Shown: in pieces, positions 49,201 through 61,983 of the stretch
Position numbering within the stretch: position 1 is the stretch's first letter
Layout of the letters: each line of letters starts with the position of its first letter
Assembly (NCBI GenBank): GCA_018697195.1
Contig: CM031866.1
Span: 8,776,854 to 8,840,853, forward strand
Source: Certhia americana
Taxonomy: Eukaryota; Chordata; Aves; Passeriformes; Certhiidae
Direction: 5' to 3'
Length of the DNA: 64,000 nucleotides
Made by a program: the position numbers and the translations under genes
The notes under the pieces: model-generated
The model's input: the letters and a program-made list of their open reading frames with translations, nothing else
Told to the model about the DNA's origin: nothing
Databases searched by the model: none

Positions 49201-50516
49201 TTCCTGCTCCTGCTGCTCTTCTCACCTTTTCCAGGTGAGCACAGCTTCTTTTTCCTGCAGCTCACTTGAACAAAGAGGTGCCATGAACTTTTGCTGAATG
49301 GATTGCAGATGGAAGCTGCTGCTGGAGGGCAACATCTGCATTCAGTGGGCAGACAGTCAGAATCTCTGACTCATTGTAATATATGACAAATAACTACAGT
49401 GATTAGACATATGACTTCACTGCTGATCCTAATGGAACACAGCCAGCAAAATTCGTCTTCTTCAGATCAATGTTTTAACATATCACCAGAATTTTTAATC
49501 TGATTTTAAAATACATATATTTTCTACATACACTAGGTATATGATATGAATCTGCATGAGTTGACTCATCACAGTAAGAATTAAGAGTCTTCATTATCAA
49601 GATATGCTGGAAGCCACAGGACTGTTGACATAAACTTACTTTTTGCAATTCTAAGAAAAACAGAGATTCATTTTACAAAGGAAAAAAATCTTTTCTCTTA
49701 ACCTACCAATTTAGGCATAGATCTATCATCCCAGAAAACATAAGCTCAAATGAACTATAGGTTTATACAGTCCCTTAAATATTTTATTGATTCAAGTTCT
49801 ATTTGCTGCAGAAATTTGAATTCTGCATGATAATATACTTTGTCAGAAACCTTAGCCAAATCTTCCTGGATGCTGAAAGCAGGGAAATAAAACAATTTCC
49901 TATGAATTGGCATGGCAAGGTACAGGACCTTGTCCTGCCAGGTCATGCCAGCATGGTTCCTCTTTCTCAACAGAGGGAGGCTTTGTGACTCTTCGTAGCT
50001 CATACTTCTGGGCAAGAAAGTCTCCATGTTCAGGATAAGCTTTCACAATTCATATTTTTCTTTGCTTATCAAAACATTCATCACTTCCTGAAGTATATGA
50101 ATACTAATCCAATCCATGCTCATTTATCTATTTCTTTCTCCAAGGAAATGCACCTACATATATGACTTAAGACTCAGCTTCCTATTTTCCATGCACTTTC
50201 TGCTAGACACTGAACATCACTGTTCAGGTCTTCCTTGCAGACTTTGACAGCACTCTTTTGTTTCCAACTCAACAGCAGTGCAAGTAACATAAAATGCTGT
50301 CCAAGCAGATCTTCCTAACAGACACAGAGCATAAAATGAATTTTATAGTACATGGACTGAATTCAATCTAGTTATCAAATCCAGTGCAATCCAGAGCAAT
50401 TCCATCAAATACAATAAAAATATATGGGATTTACTTCAGTGTAAATGACATGGGAGTCTGGCCCTGTACAGTTCTTTCTTTTGTTGTTTGGAGACCACAA
50501 CAAACTGTTATAAAAC

Positions 50517-50571
50517 TGAATAATATAAATATATAAAATATAAATAATATAAATAATATAAAACTGAATAA
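50517..50571. repeat. AT-rich short tandem tract
   Basis: Imperfect repeats of AATAATATAAAT-like units lie in PDE8A intron 1. Confidence 0.7.
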
Positions 50572-51600
50572 AGAAAAAGAGAAAACGAAGTGTCCAAGGT
50601 TTCTGCCTTTGCTTAACATATTCAAGGACAAAGGTAAACTTGGCCTTCAAAGACCACATGCTCTATAGAGGTAGTTTATTCTTTGCTGAAATACAAAGAC
50701 ATGAGTTCTGAAAGGTGATAAAAATTTATCAAAACTGCTCTTCAACCTGGATGAAACCAGTTATTCCAGCCCTTGATATTTTTTTCTTATTTCTCCTTCA
50801 TAAAAGAGGTAGACAAATGTCACAGGCTCTGAATTCATAATGTAGCATGTTATCTCAGTGCTTTGATAAAATCTAGCATTTAGATTAATCTAAATCGTGT
50901 TCTCACTGATGCATCTCTCTCAACAAAACAATACAGATTTATATCTGTATCACATGTCCTCCAGATCACTTGATGATTTGTTCTGGTATAGTTTTCCTTT
51001 TATCTATTTCCTGTTTTAAATTGATTCCTAGAAGACTTGTCTACAATGCTGCCATGTAACAATACAGCAGACAGTAAGTGACAGGCTAACCCCCTCTGTT
51101 TTCTTTATCTGTTTCTTAGGTTTTAGTACCCATTTTTGAGGTTGTTTAACATAAACAAGCTCTTGAGAGCCCAACTCTGGCCTTCAAATCACATCATTAG
51201 GAACACAAAATTTTGACAGCTTGCAGTTTTTGTGAGAAGAAAAGCTTTATTGAATGTAATGAGTTGCCAGAGCTCTCACATCAGGATGCTGGCCCTTCTC
51301 TCTGGGCATGTAACCAGCCACGGAACTCACTTTCTTATTCCAAATGAACTGGCAACACCTTTACACCCTCCAGAATCCAGCAACTCTTCCATTACTCAGC
51401 CTGGGGGCAATTTTTGTGTTAACCCAGGTTCTGAGGAAGCCTGTCTGAATTTTCACCCTGGTAGGACTGAGACTGCTTTAGGGGTGTGCCAGTACACAGC
51501 GCTGAACACAAGGACTACCTGAGCTCCACCAGGGTTCTCCCTGGCACGGCTGATTTTTGGCTGTATGTTCAGCTTGCCACACATGCCAACCACTATTATA

Positions 51601-51667
51601 TTTGTTTGTTTGTTTGTTTGTGTTTTGGGGCTGGTTGCCCCAAAACACAAACAAACAAACAAACAAA
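51601..51667. repeat. Perfect 30-bp inverted repeat with 7-base loop
   Basis: The left arm (51601-51630) is TTTG repeats followed by TGTTTTGGGG. The loop is CTGGTTG (51631-51637). The right arm (51638-51667) is the exact reverse complement. All 30 positions match. As RNA or single-stranded DNA it would fold into a long stable hairpin. Confidence 0.97.
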
Positions 51668-54600
51668 GAAGCCAAGTTAGAACACAACTGCAGCAACGCT
51701 GTTGGGAAATCACTCTTGCTGCCTTCTTGCACACTTCAGACATAATCAGGAACTCCCACTTTCTACTGTTTATAAGTTCTCCCCTTATGCTTGACAGGAA
51801 ACTTTGGTTATCAAACTGCAAGCATAGCACATGCAAAAGTGAATCATTCTGTTTGGCTGGGAATAATTAACGATGCTGTCCCAAAGTGACTTGTATTATC
51901 ATCTGCACTGTGGTAAGGCCTGGATGGCCTCTGGCCCAGACGAGTGGCCCACTGTGGTCACGTTGTACAATGACAGCAGAAAAACCCAGCCAGCAGTCCT
52001 TGCCACTGGTAAAGGTCTGAACTTTTATACAGAACTGGCTGACAAACTGGGCCACTTTTTTAGCTCCTGATATGGTATTGAAGTGATAAAATAAATGTCA
52101 TTATCACTTTGCGTGCCTATGGAACAATTGCACAGATCTCCAGACTTGAAAAGGGAGGTTGCTGGTTTCATTTTGACATTCAGAGGAACTGAAGCAGTGA
52201 TGGAGAGAGACAGCTTCTTGTGCTGAGCCCTGGCATCCATCCTGGGGTATCCAGTGCCCCTTCTTGCTGGCCAACTTAGAGCAACAGGTACTGGTAATAC
52301 TGGGACCATGAGGCTGATACCTGGGAAACACCCACTTATTCCCAAAATTCAAAACTGTGTTGGTGATAACTCAAAGAAGTTATATCACATCTTGGTAATG
52401 ACAGCAGTACTGTAGGCTTCTAAGCTAAGCAGATACAACTCCTGCAAAGCAACTCTGCAAATCTCACACTACATACTTACACAAGAGTCCCCACTCTCAA
52501 TGAATCACACAGGAAAAAGGGATGGAATACATCAGCCAAGTCAGAAAAAGAGAGCTATTTACTCATTAATCCACACTGATTTTTCTGTCCAGTAAGAACA
52601 AAGTTGAATGGAAACCATATCCTCATATCAAAAACCATTCAAATGCAGCAAGTTATATTTGCTGCAGCATCTACCTGATTGAAAGACCCCTTTTAGACTT
52701 GCATTTTATGCAGAAGTACACTGGGCTTGAAATTTCATCGTTTCTCTCTTTAGAAGAGGAAAAAAACGTGAATCATACACTCCACAACAACAAATGTGAA
52801 TAACCTTAATGCTGGTCTGTGCCTCATGGTTGTCATTTTGCCAAACCCTATTCTGACCAACCAGCACAGAAATTAAAGTGCCCTAAGTCTTCATAATCTT
52901 AAGATTTGAGATGGCTCACTGGGGTCTTCATTTTCTGGCCAAAAGTGCTGGCAAGAACTTCTCTATTCAGGCCAAACATGCACAGAACTTTGTCTGGAGG
53001 CTGTGAGGTCTCCCCATATTGAATCCCTGGACTGCTCACTAAACTATAGTCAAAGTATTTCTGTGTGGTGAGGGCATGCTGTGGAGCATCTGTAGTTATA
53101 TCCTGCAACTAAGAGAAAATCATCAGCTTAAATGATCTGGTCTGTACTTTAGAAGAATTTTTTAAACCCTATAATAATGGTTTTCTATACATAGGTTGCA
53201 GAAATGGATGCCTTTATCAATGCAAAAAAAAATAGTATGAACATATTCAGCTGTTCAAACAGGAACAGAATGTGCAACATGCAGAAACTGAATTGCTTCA
53301 GATGAAGAAAAAAGAAAGAGGTTATCTTTAAGGCACTAGCACCTAACTCCATGTTTTATTAGTTTCCAATAAAATTCAAGGGTCAGATAGAATACCCTTC
53401 ACTTCAGAGCAAATGTCCTGCAAATCAGGCATCCCTGGTATTCTGGGCTTACATTCAAGTAAGGGATGTGATGGCCTCCGTGAGATGGTACCTCATGGGC
53501 AGCTGAACAGCACATCTTGGTGGATAATTCAACTTGCTGAGTTTCAGCAGCACTTCCCTTGTAGTCCAGCAACTCTGTGACTCTTCTGTTTTCCCCTTTG
53601 CAATCAGGACCAGCCACACTCTATCTCACAAAATGCTTTAAAGGCAGACACATAAAAGCAATGTGCGTAGCAACTCCCAGAAGGCTGAGAGACTTGTTTC
53701 CTCTCCCTTCTTCCCCTCAGCTGACACAAGTCTGGTTATTCCACTGGCTGGGAGAGCTGTAACTGAGCTCTAGTAACCAACTCACTCCTTGTACACCAAC
53801 GCTGCTGTAAAAGTTTCAGTGTGCTATCCTCTCTCATCTGTTGGCAGCAGTAACTTTTACCCAGATGCAAAGGCTAGCCAAGTCAACAGAGAAGAAATTG
53901 GTCTGCAAGTCTTGCATGTCATCAGCCAAGACGTGTTCAAAATCAGAGCATTAAATATATCAGGGTTCACATAACTCCAAACAAATAAATGCAGATTTAC
54001 CAACATCTTTGTCTAATGGGAAAGGAACTTTTCACTCCTCTGCTGTCACCTCAGGTGTATTAATATTACAGGCAGGCTGGGGCTGACTTTCCATCCCCCT
54101 TGATTGAGCAGACACTTCAGTACAAATACAACATTCTTCTGGCCCTGAGGGAAATTCTTCCTGCCTGCATTTTAACAGTTGAACTGCACAGCACTCTGGG
54201 AGACTTAAATATGGCACAGTAGTTCTATTGTTTAATATTACTAAAACTGCTTGCTCTCTTGTGATTCTGCAAGATCCTGAAGTATAGCAGTAGGTGCTAA
54301 TCTGTTTCCTATCTATCACCTAGCTCTCTGTTCTGGTGGATACTGCTCACTAGTTTTATTTTGGAGATGATTACAGACACATTGGATTACAGCAGAACTC
54401 CATTATCAGTTTTCATTTTTTTCCTTATGAATATGAATTTCAGTGACAGTTTTCTTTGAACCATCTGGATTTGAACAGACTCCTCTGACTAAAAGGAAGT
54501 TCCAGTCTACCAGGAAGTTTTCCAACTACTTTACACCATACAACCTTTTCATGGCTTGATCTACCAACACTGCAATCATCACAAAAAGACCATGCAAAAC

Positions 54601-57600
54601 AAGAGAGTACATCCCCAAAATAGCATAATTCAGTCAGTGGATCTGCTAGGCTTCCTAGAAGATCTCAATTTTGTCCTAAACCTCCATTTGTTAAGGAATA
54701 AACTTGCTTTTTTATTATCACTAGTAACACATTCTTTCGTGCTGACACAGTTCAGGCTTTACTGGCCATAGTAATTTTTTTCTACTTGCTGCCATCTGTT
54801 ATCTTTGTCTTACAGATCTCCAGCCTCTGCATAAGTGGGCATCCTGGATATGCCAGTTTAGTCCTCCAAGACTGGATGGTGACAGGACGAAGCTGCCTCC
54901 TTCTCCTCCTCCTTCCCTGTTCTCCCAGCCATCTGGGAGAGCCACACACAACATCTTCACACAGCTCACTCACTCATGTGTCTCTGAACCTGCTGGACAT
55001 CACTAGAATTCTTTATGGTCCAAGGGGTGTGCTCTGCCCAGGATGCACAAACTCACCTGCCTCTACCCAGTACTCTGCCTGGGAACTGCTCTGAGCAACA
55101 ACAAAGGTGCTGTCTCTGAGATGGGATTTTGCAGGTAGAATAAATGCAGTCAGTGGGACAGCAGCCAGTACAATAAAAGAGAAATGTTCAATACTGATAA
55201 TAAACATAACTAACTGTATTTTTCTCCATTGAGTACATGTTTCTCAGACTGAGTGGAACTGTCAACTGACACTCAAGAAAACTAAGAGGAGTTCTTGGCA
55301 GTCAAACCTTTTCTAAATAGGGAACTTTGTCTACAACAAATGAAGACTTGAGACTGCAGGCATATTCAAGATGTCTTTTTTAAAAAGAACTGAGGAAATT
55401 CACAGCAGTACATTCTTTTTTTCACTCTAAGGTTTAGCATTAATTTTGCTTAATTCATTTTGTCCACAGCTATAACCAATGCAACAGACTAACTTCAGGT
55501 TTTATGATAAGGCGGAAAACAGACAAAAAGATTTAAGAGTCCTGGGCATCCCTTTCCTTTGACCACTAGGAACTGCACTGGCAGAGGGGATGAGTGACTG
55601 GCTTCCTCTAATACAGATGCCTCTTCATTCCTGGGACCTACAGGGTAGTTTGAAACCTGACACTGGTTTTCTGCCTGACTCTGGTTCAGTAGCACACAGT
55701 GCTTCTGCCAGCCCACAGGGTTTGTTAAATATAACACGCCTGGGATGGGATGACTTTTTTTCCCCCTTAAGTAGAGTAGAACCTTTTTACAGTTATGCCA
55801 ATCCCCCTAACTCTGCATGTCTTTAATAAAGTGGGATTTTCATTATATTCAGAACTGCAATTAAGTAGAATTTATTGCAACAAAGCAGTTTTTCATTCTA
55901 GTTTTCTTGTAAATATAATTTCACTCTATCTAGATTTGTGGTAGGCACACTCCATTTTATTTCATTTAAATGAAAAAAATCTGTGTAATTATACTATTAT
56001 GTTTGATACAAAGCAATCTCTGCATCTTCTGCCTACGAGTATCATTTCCTTTACAAAAGAACTGCTGGATATGCCAAAGGAGATGCTGCTGGTACAAAAT
56101 AAATTATTATTTTGTACCAGCAGCACGATTTTCTCTGCAGAAATGCACAAGCAATCAATATGTTACCAACTGCTAGTAAAGTTTCCCAGGATTAAAGCTG
56201 TGGCAGGCAAGGCCTCAGCAAAGCAGTCTCCCACAAGGCAGCTCTTTAATAAACAACCCATCATCAAGGAGGCCCATAAAGCACTCTGACACTGTAGTCC
56301 TTAACTGGGAAACAAATCCAACTGGGTATCAAATGTCACTTAAGATTAAATTCTGCCCTACTGTCCAAATAGACTCTCTCCAGGTTCCACGTTAGCATTT
56401 CTCAAATTAAGTACACAACCATAATTATCCAGATAATAATCTATAGATGTTGAATAGCCTCTCATATTAATTATTTAACCTTGAGATTTCCAGGAAAGAG
56501 AGACAACATCTGGAGACACTTGCATCAAATACTTTTACAAGTTGTATGGCATCAGTGAAGCTTTGTCACTGCGAGCTGCTGCAGTCACAAAGTCTGAAAG
56601 ATTTGCAAAGATCTGTAACTGGGGGGCAGGGAGGAGAGAAGAGAAGATGCAAAAACACTGAGTAAATCTTTAATGTAAACACATGTTCACCTGCAAACTG
56701 CCTAGTATAAGTGCTGTATAAACCATGAAGGCTTATAAGCACACAGCCAGCAGTGGCTGAGAGGCGCATTTGGTTGAGCAGATGTGGACTTTTTGTGTGT
56801 CATTTAAGGAGCCATTATAGAACAGTGCTTGTCTTCCCTATAATGAGTGGGTGTCAGAATTTTTTTTTTCTCAGAAGTCTAATCTGACTCCTCAGGTTAC
56901 CAGTCCTTGAGTGGGCCCTTCCACAAGGCATGTCTAAAGAACAGCACCATGTGCTGCCTCTGAAACTAGCAGATTCTCTGCTCCTCCCTGCAAGGACTGC
57001 AAAATTTGAGCCAAGCCCAGCCAAGACTAGAGCAGCAAAACCAACTTCTCAAATAATAGGATCAGCAGGTGCCTATTACCTTCTGCACAATTTTGTTGAC
57101 AGCTAAATTTATCTGTCTCATCTAAAAACGTCTGATGTTACAACTGAGAGTGGGACCAATGTTTTACAATAGGAATCAGTGCTGGAGCTGTACACAGGTG
57201 GCTCTTCTGTCACATGGAACAGAGCTTCATATGGCACCTTCCACTCAGGCAGTGACATCCTCATTCCACTTGGATAACAGTGATGAACTAAAAGAAGGAG
57301 CAATATGAAAGAGAGAGCTCCAATTACTCATTAAATAACTAAACAATGTCCCCCTATGCAAAATCCTGATAATTAGCTGCAAGGAAAACTGGCCTCCCTC
57401 CAAAATCAATCTCCCTCGAGATCTGAATTCTGGCATTAAACAAGCCTGTCTAATCTGTTCTGCAGCTATCCAGAATAGGTTTCTCACTCTGCTGGTTTTT
57501 CTAAGGAAAGGATGCAGCAGCCCTGGGCCTTCTATTGAGAGTGTGAAAGCTTTATGCCAAAGAACAAACAAGAGAAAATAGACACTGAAGTCCTGTCTGG

Positions 57601-60600
57601 AGACACCATTAATAAGTCCACAGTCACCATTTCCTTCTTCCTCCCTTGCACCAAGTGCTTCTTCCCAGACAGTGATCCAGACTGCTGATAGCTCTGGCTG
57701 GGAGCTTTTACCAGAAATTTTAGCAGGAAATGTTAATTTGCAAGCCTCAATGTCCTCCCTTCGGGAGGATGGACGCTGTATCTGCATGACCAAACTGCGA
57801 GGACTTAGAGTTCCTCAGACCTGCCTGCAACAGGCAGAAAAGAAACTCCTCTGTATCTCCAGCAAAGCCGAGTAAAAAACGAACTGTACTCATTTATTTT
57901 CTTTTTCCTTTTCCCCCAAGCTACAAAATACTAGGAAGAATGTCCAAAGCAAACAGAAAAATTCTATTAATGAAATATGCAGTTTAGTGCAGTTTCGTGG
58001 CCTGCCTCTAAGCTCAGCCAGACTTCTAGGATAAAAAATGTAGTTGGAAATTCATAGAACTAAAATAAAACAAAACTATTGCTTTGTGTAAAAATTATAC
58101 TGCATTTCTATAAACCAGTTTAATGGGAAAGATAGCCTGTGTGAATCAGTAAATATAACCCATTAAAAATAAATTAAATATCAAAGATAAATAGTCTTTT
58201 AGTATAAAGTATAAGGTCTCATGTAAGCAACAGAAAGGAAAAAATAGACTCACTTTATTAACAGTTTTTAAAAAGCTACAGTAAAACTATAGGTCACTTT
58301 GAGAAGTAAAAAATAAAAGCAGACCTATAAACTCACTGAAGAATGATGTAGATATAACTCTTGAAAAGTTTATTACTCAGATATATCACCTGATTTCTTT
58401 TTCTTTCTCTAAGAATTCTGATCATAAGGCTGTAATTACTTACTATAGACACAAGAGAGAACAGTGTCCTTCCTTGATTATGGAAGCTATTCTCAGTCCT
58501 GGGAAATTTCATTTGACTTGTTTTATGTGTTTGCCTGTTCCCTTAAACCAGGACAAATGTTGTTACCACATTCATATTTGTGTGGTTAGCAGCTTTTTCT
58601 GCACCTCTTTCATCCTCATCCTCTAAAGACAAAACAAATGGTGTGCTGCTCAGTGTTGAACTTTATAATTTTAGTAATAGGTTGCAGCAGGAATATATTT
58701 TGACTAACTCTATGAGCCACTACCACGTACAGTCTAAGCACCTACATTGGAACACCACAGTTCTAATTGTTTTCTTCTCTGCTTAATTTGAACCAATATG
58801 TCGTACTCTGGATGACTTCAGAATATACTATGAGACACATAATTTAATACAGTTATATTCTGTAATCTAATTTTGCTAAGAACCTTAAAATATATTCCAA
58901 CAAAAAAACCCCACCCCTTATGTTAAACAGCAGGAACACATTAGAGGTGGCATCAAACCACTACTCTATTAGACATAAATTGCTCACAGTATGTTCCCCA
59001 CCAAAAGAGAGCAACAAAATTTGCAGGCCACAGTATGAGGTTGTACCCAGAAATACTTTCCAGATGAAGCAAGCAAGATTTGCTGTGGTTTTGTGACATA
59101 ACTGAATTTCCTGCGAGTGGAAGAGGTTATCTGCTGCATTTGCTGCTCGGATTCTGTGTCCTTGCACATCTCCCTTGCTGAGTTCCACAGAAAGCTGAAG
59201 AGGGCACTTGTACAAACCAAGGTCCATTGTGACTCTCCATGTCCTTCCCTCTCTGCCCAGTTGGCCCTGAATGCTGAGTAATTGATCACCTGGGAGTTCC
59301 TTTGTCAGACTAATCCAACAAATCCATTGCCAACCAATGGTGTGTGGTATTCCAGTCTCATGCCCTTCTTTATTCTTAAATAACACAGCCCTGCCATTGC
59401 TACCCATGTGCTCTTTGGGAAGGAAGTGAAGCATGACTTGTTTGTACCTTAAATGAATACTGCTTACAACATTTAAGACTAATTTAATTTTTTTACATGA
59501 GAAACATGCCCATGTTGGGTAAAATATTTTTCTGATACTGTAAATATGAAGCTATGGGTGTCACAACTCACATTGCACATATTACATTTCTACTTCAGAC
59601 CAAGCTTAAAGACAGAATTTTACAGTGTTTATGACAATATAATAGCTTAACTGTTGATTTTGCTTTGCAATTTTGCTCCGTATTTTTAGCCCATTCTATT
59701 TTTTTTTTTCTAATCTGCATGGCACATAGGGTATATAGAATTACCAGGACTACCATTGGACCGCCTTGCTATTTTTTTCTAGAGTAAGAATAATTTCTTG
59801 CCTCTGCCAGTCAAAGAAAAACACTTCTTCCCCCAAGTACGACTTTCAGAATTAAGCTACAGCCTTTCCAAGCAGCAATATGCAAATAAATGTTTCCCAC
59901 ATAAGAAGCTTTTCACAGAGTCTGCAGCAAGAAACACTTTATGATAAGTACAGACCTAATTTTTTGCAGTACATGATAGCATACTTTCTTTCTGAAATGT
60001 TCCATTATTTCCACCTTTTCTGTCATACAAGATTATTTTCATTTATTTTTAAATCTAGTTACTACTGTTCTGTCATTGCTGTGCCAGCCAGTTATTTTCT
60101 CAACTCCCTTTCATCTGGAACTCTCTCAATTTCATCTTGTTAGAAAAACTTGTGTCTCTCTGACTGCAAACCACTGGCAATGGTGAGCATTCATTTCACT
60201 CTGTTCTGTCATCTAACACAAGACTGAACAACTGGAGCCCCAAGCTGATCATATCACCACTCTGGGAGTTAGAGGCAAACATCTGGAATTTATTTGTTAG
60301 AAATAAAATGAATGACATCTTTTCAAGAGTTTTAGCTTGCACCTGTACTTATAAATCTCCATGAGGGCAAGTTATGAATAAATTTAACCACAAGCAGGAG
60401 GCAGAAGCTCAGATTTTGAGCCCTTTGGCTCAGTCCCTGTCAAGGGCCCCAGGAAGAAGGTTGGTACTAGGATGCCCTGGAGACACAATTTGTTGAGCTC
60501 TCTTCTTCCACTGGTAAGGAACAGACTGTGTTAGGCTTGCTGGGCCCCCCATGCTGGCAGAGCCCATGCGCAGACAGCTCTGCAGAGAGCATGGGGGGCA

Positions 60601-61880
60601 CAGCCCCTGGTTCCCTGTCCCAAATAATGCAGGGTCTATCCTGCCCTACAGTCCACACAGGCAATTGGGAGCTTTGTCCAACTGTGCCACGGAGGAAACG
60701 TAACCCTGAAGGTTATTTTCGTTGGTTGTAACACCATTAGAGATTCAAACTTTGGCAGAAGCTGTGATGGGCAATGGAAAAGAGCACAGAAGAAATTTAA
60801 GGGGGCAGTTCTGCAAACAGAATAGTAACGGAGGGGGGCCAGAGGTCAAAAGAATCAAACACCACCACTGTTATCTGATGGGAAGGCACAAAGATACAGG
60901 ATGAACCTCGGAAAACATGGAGAGGAGGGAACAGGGAATACACAGACAGGAAGAAGGGCAGAGGAGAAACAAAGAGATACAAACCCCTGCCAATTGTTAG
61001 GATGAAGTGTTACCTTTGCCTAGGCACTGAACTGATTGTCTGCACCTCCTTTCCTGCTTCTTTCCTGAGCCCCTCTCAGCAGACAGTGCTTATTCCAAAT
61101 CGGAAGGTGACTGATGTGGGTCCTGCACTATGGGCAGGTCTGTACCAGGGACTAGATCAAATTCTTTATTTTTATTTGTGCACAGTGCAAGGCTTGCACC
61201 GCAAGGGTTTAATTGAATGAAGTGCAAGTCAACCACATCTGATCCAGCCTGGCAGCCTGTCTTGGAAAATATTCATGTTTCAACATTGGTATGATTTTAT
61301 TGAGACAAGCCCATTCAAACTGCAAGCCCACACCTGGTGATGTAAGGCAGATTCAGACAGGTGCCCAAGACTGAGCACTGCATCCAGTCCATTTCTCTAC
61401 ATAATGACTATGGGCCCCATTATGGATGCAGGATGCTGCAAGAAGAGGAACTTGGTATTGCAAGGGAACCCTCTTACATTCCTTTGTCATCATTATATTG
61501 GAAGATACTCTGAGGCAAACAGAATTTTTGTAACTGCAAAGATCCAAGAGTGAAGATGCTAGAAATGATGACAAGAACTCAGCATTTCAATGAGGTGACA
61601 GCCCACATGCTTCACACTCAGTACTTCACACACTCAGACTATTTCCAGTTACTGCAAGCATCAGTGAGACACTAAAACAAAACTGAATTTAGTAGAGAAA
61701 GGCAGTAACCAAAATTTTCTGGCTGTACCTTAAAAAGCTTTAAAAAATAAAGACAAACTCAATGCTCCCAGTGGTGGGATAGTTCCTATAAATCACTCCA
61801 GCATACCCTGTAGTTCTGTCTGTCATCAGATACTCTTACATTTTTTTCATTGCTCTGCTAGTTGACTCCAAATGTTCTAT

Positions 61881-61983
61881 GTTGTGGGATTTTTATTTTT
61901 CTGGTATTTGGGGGTGGGGAAGTGTTTTCAGGGTTTGTTTTGTTTCTTTGGGTGGGTATTGTTTTGATTTGTTTTGTTTTTAC
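61881..61983. repeat. G/T-rich simple tract
   Basis: About 100 bp is mostly T and G, with GTTTTGTTT-type units and GGGGGTGGGG. Confidence 0.8.

Noticed and set aside
49755..50027. 90-codon minus-strand frame in intron 1
   Set aside because: No recognised domain and no splice support; expected by chance in 19 kb.
58961..59434. 157-codon minus-strand frame in intron 1
   Set aside because: No recognised domain; about one frame this long is expected by chance in the window.
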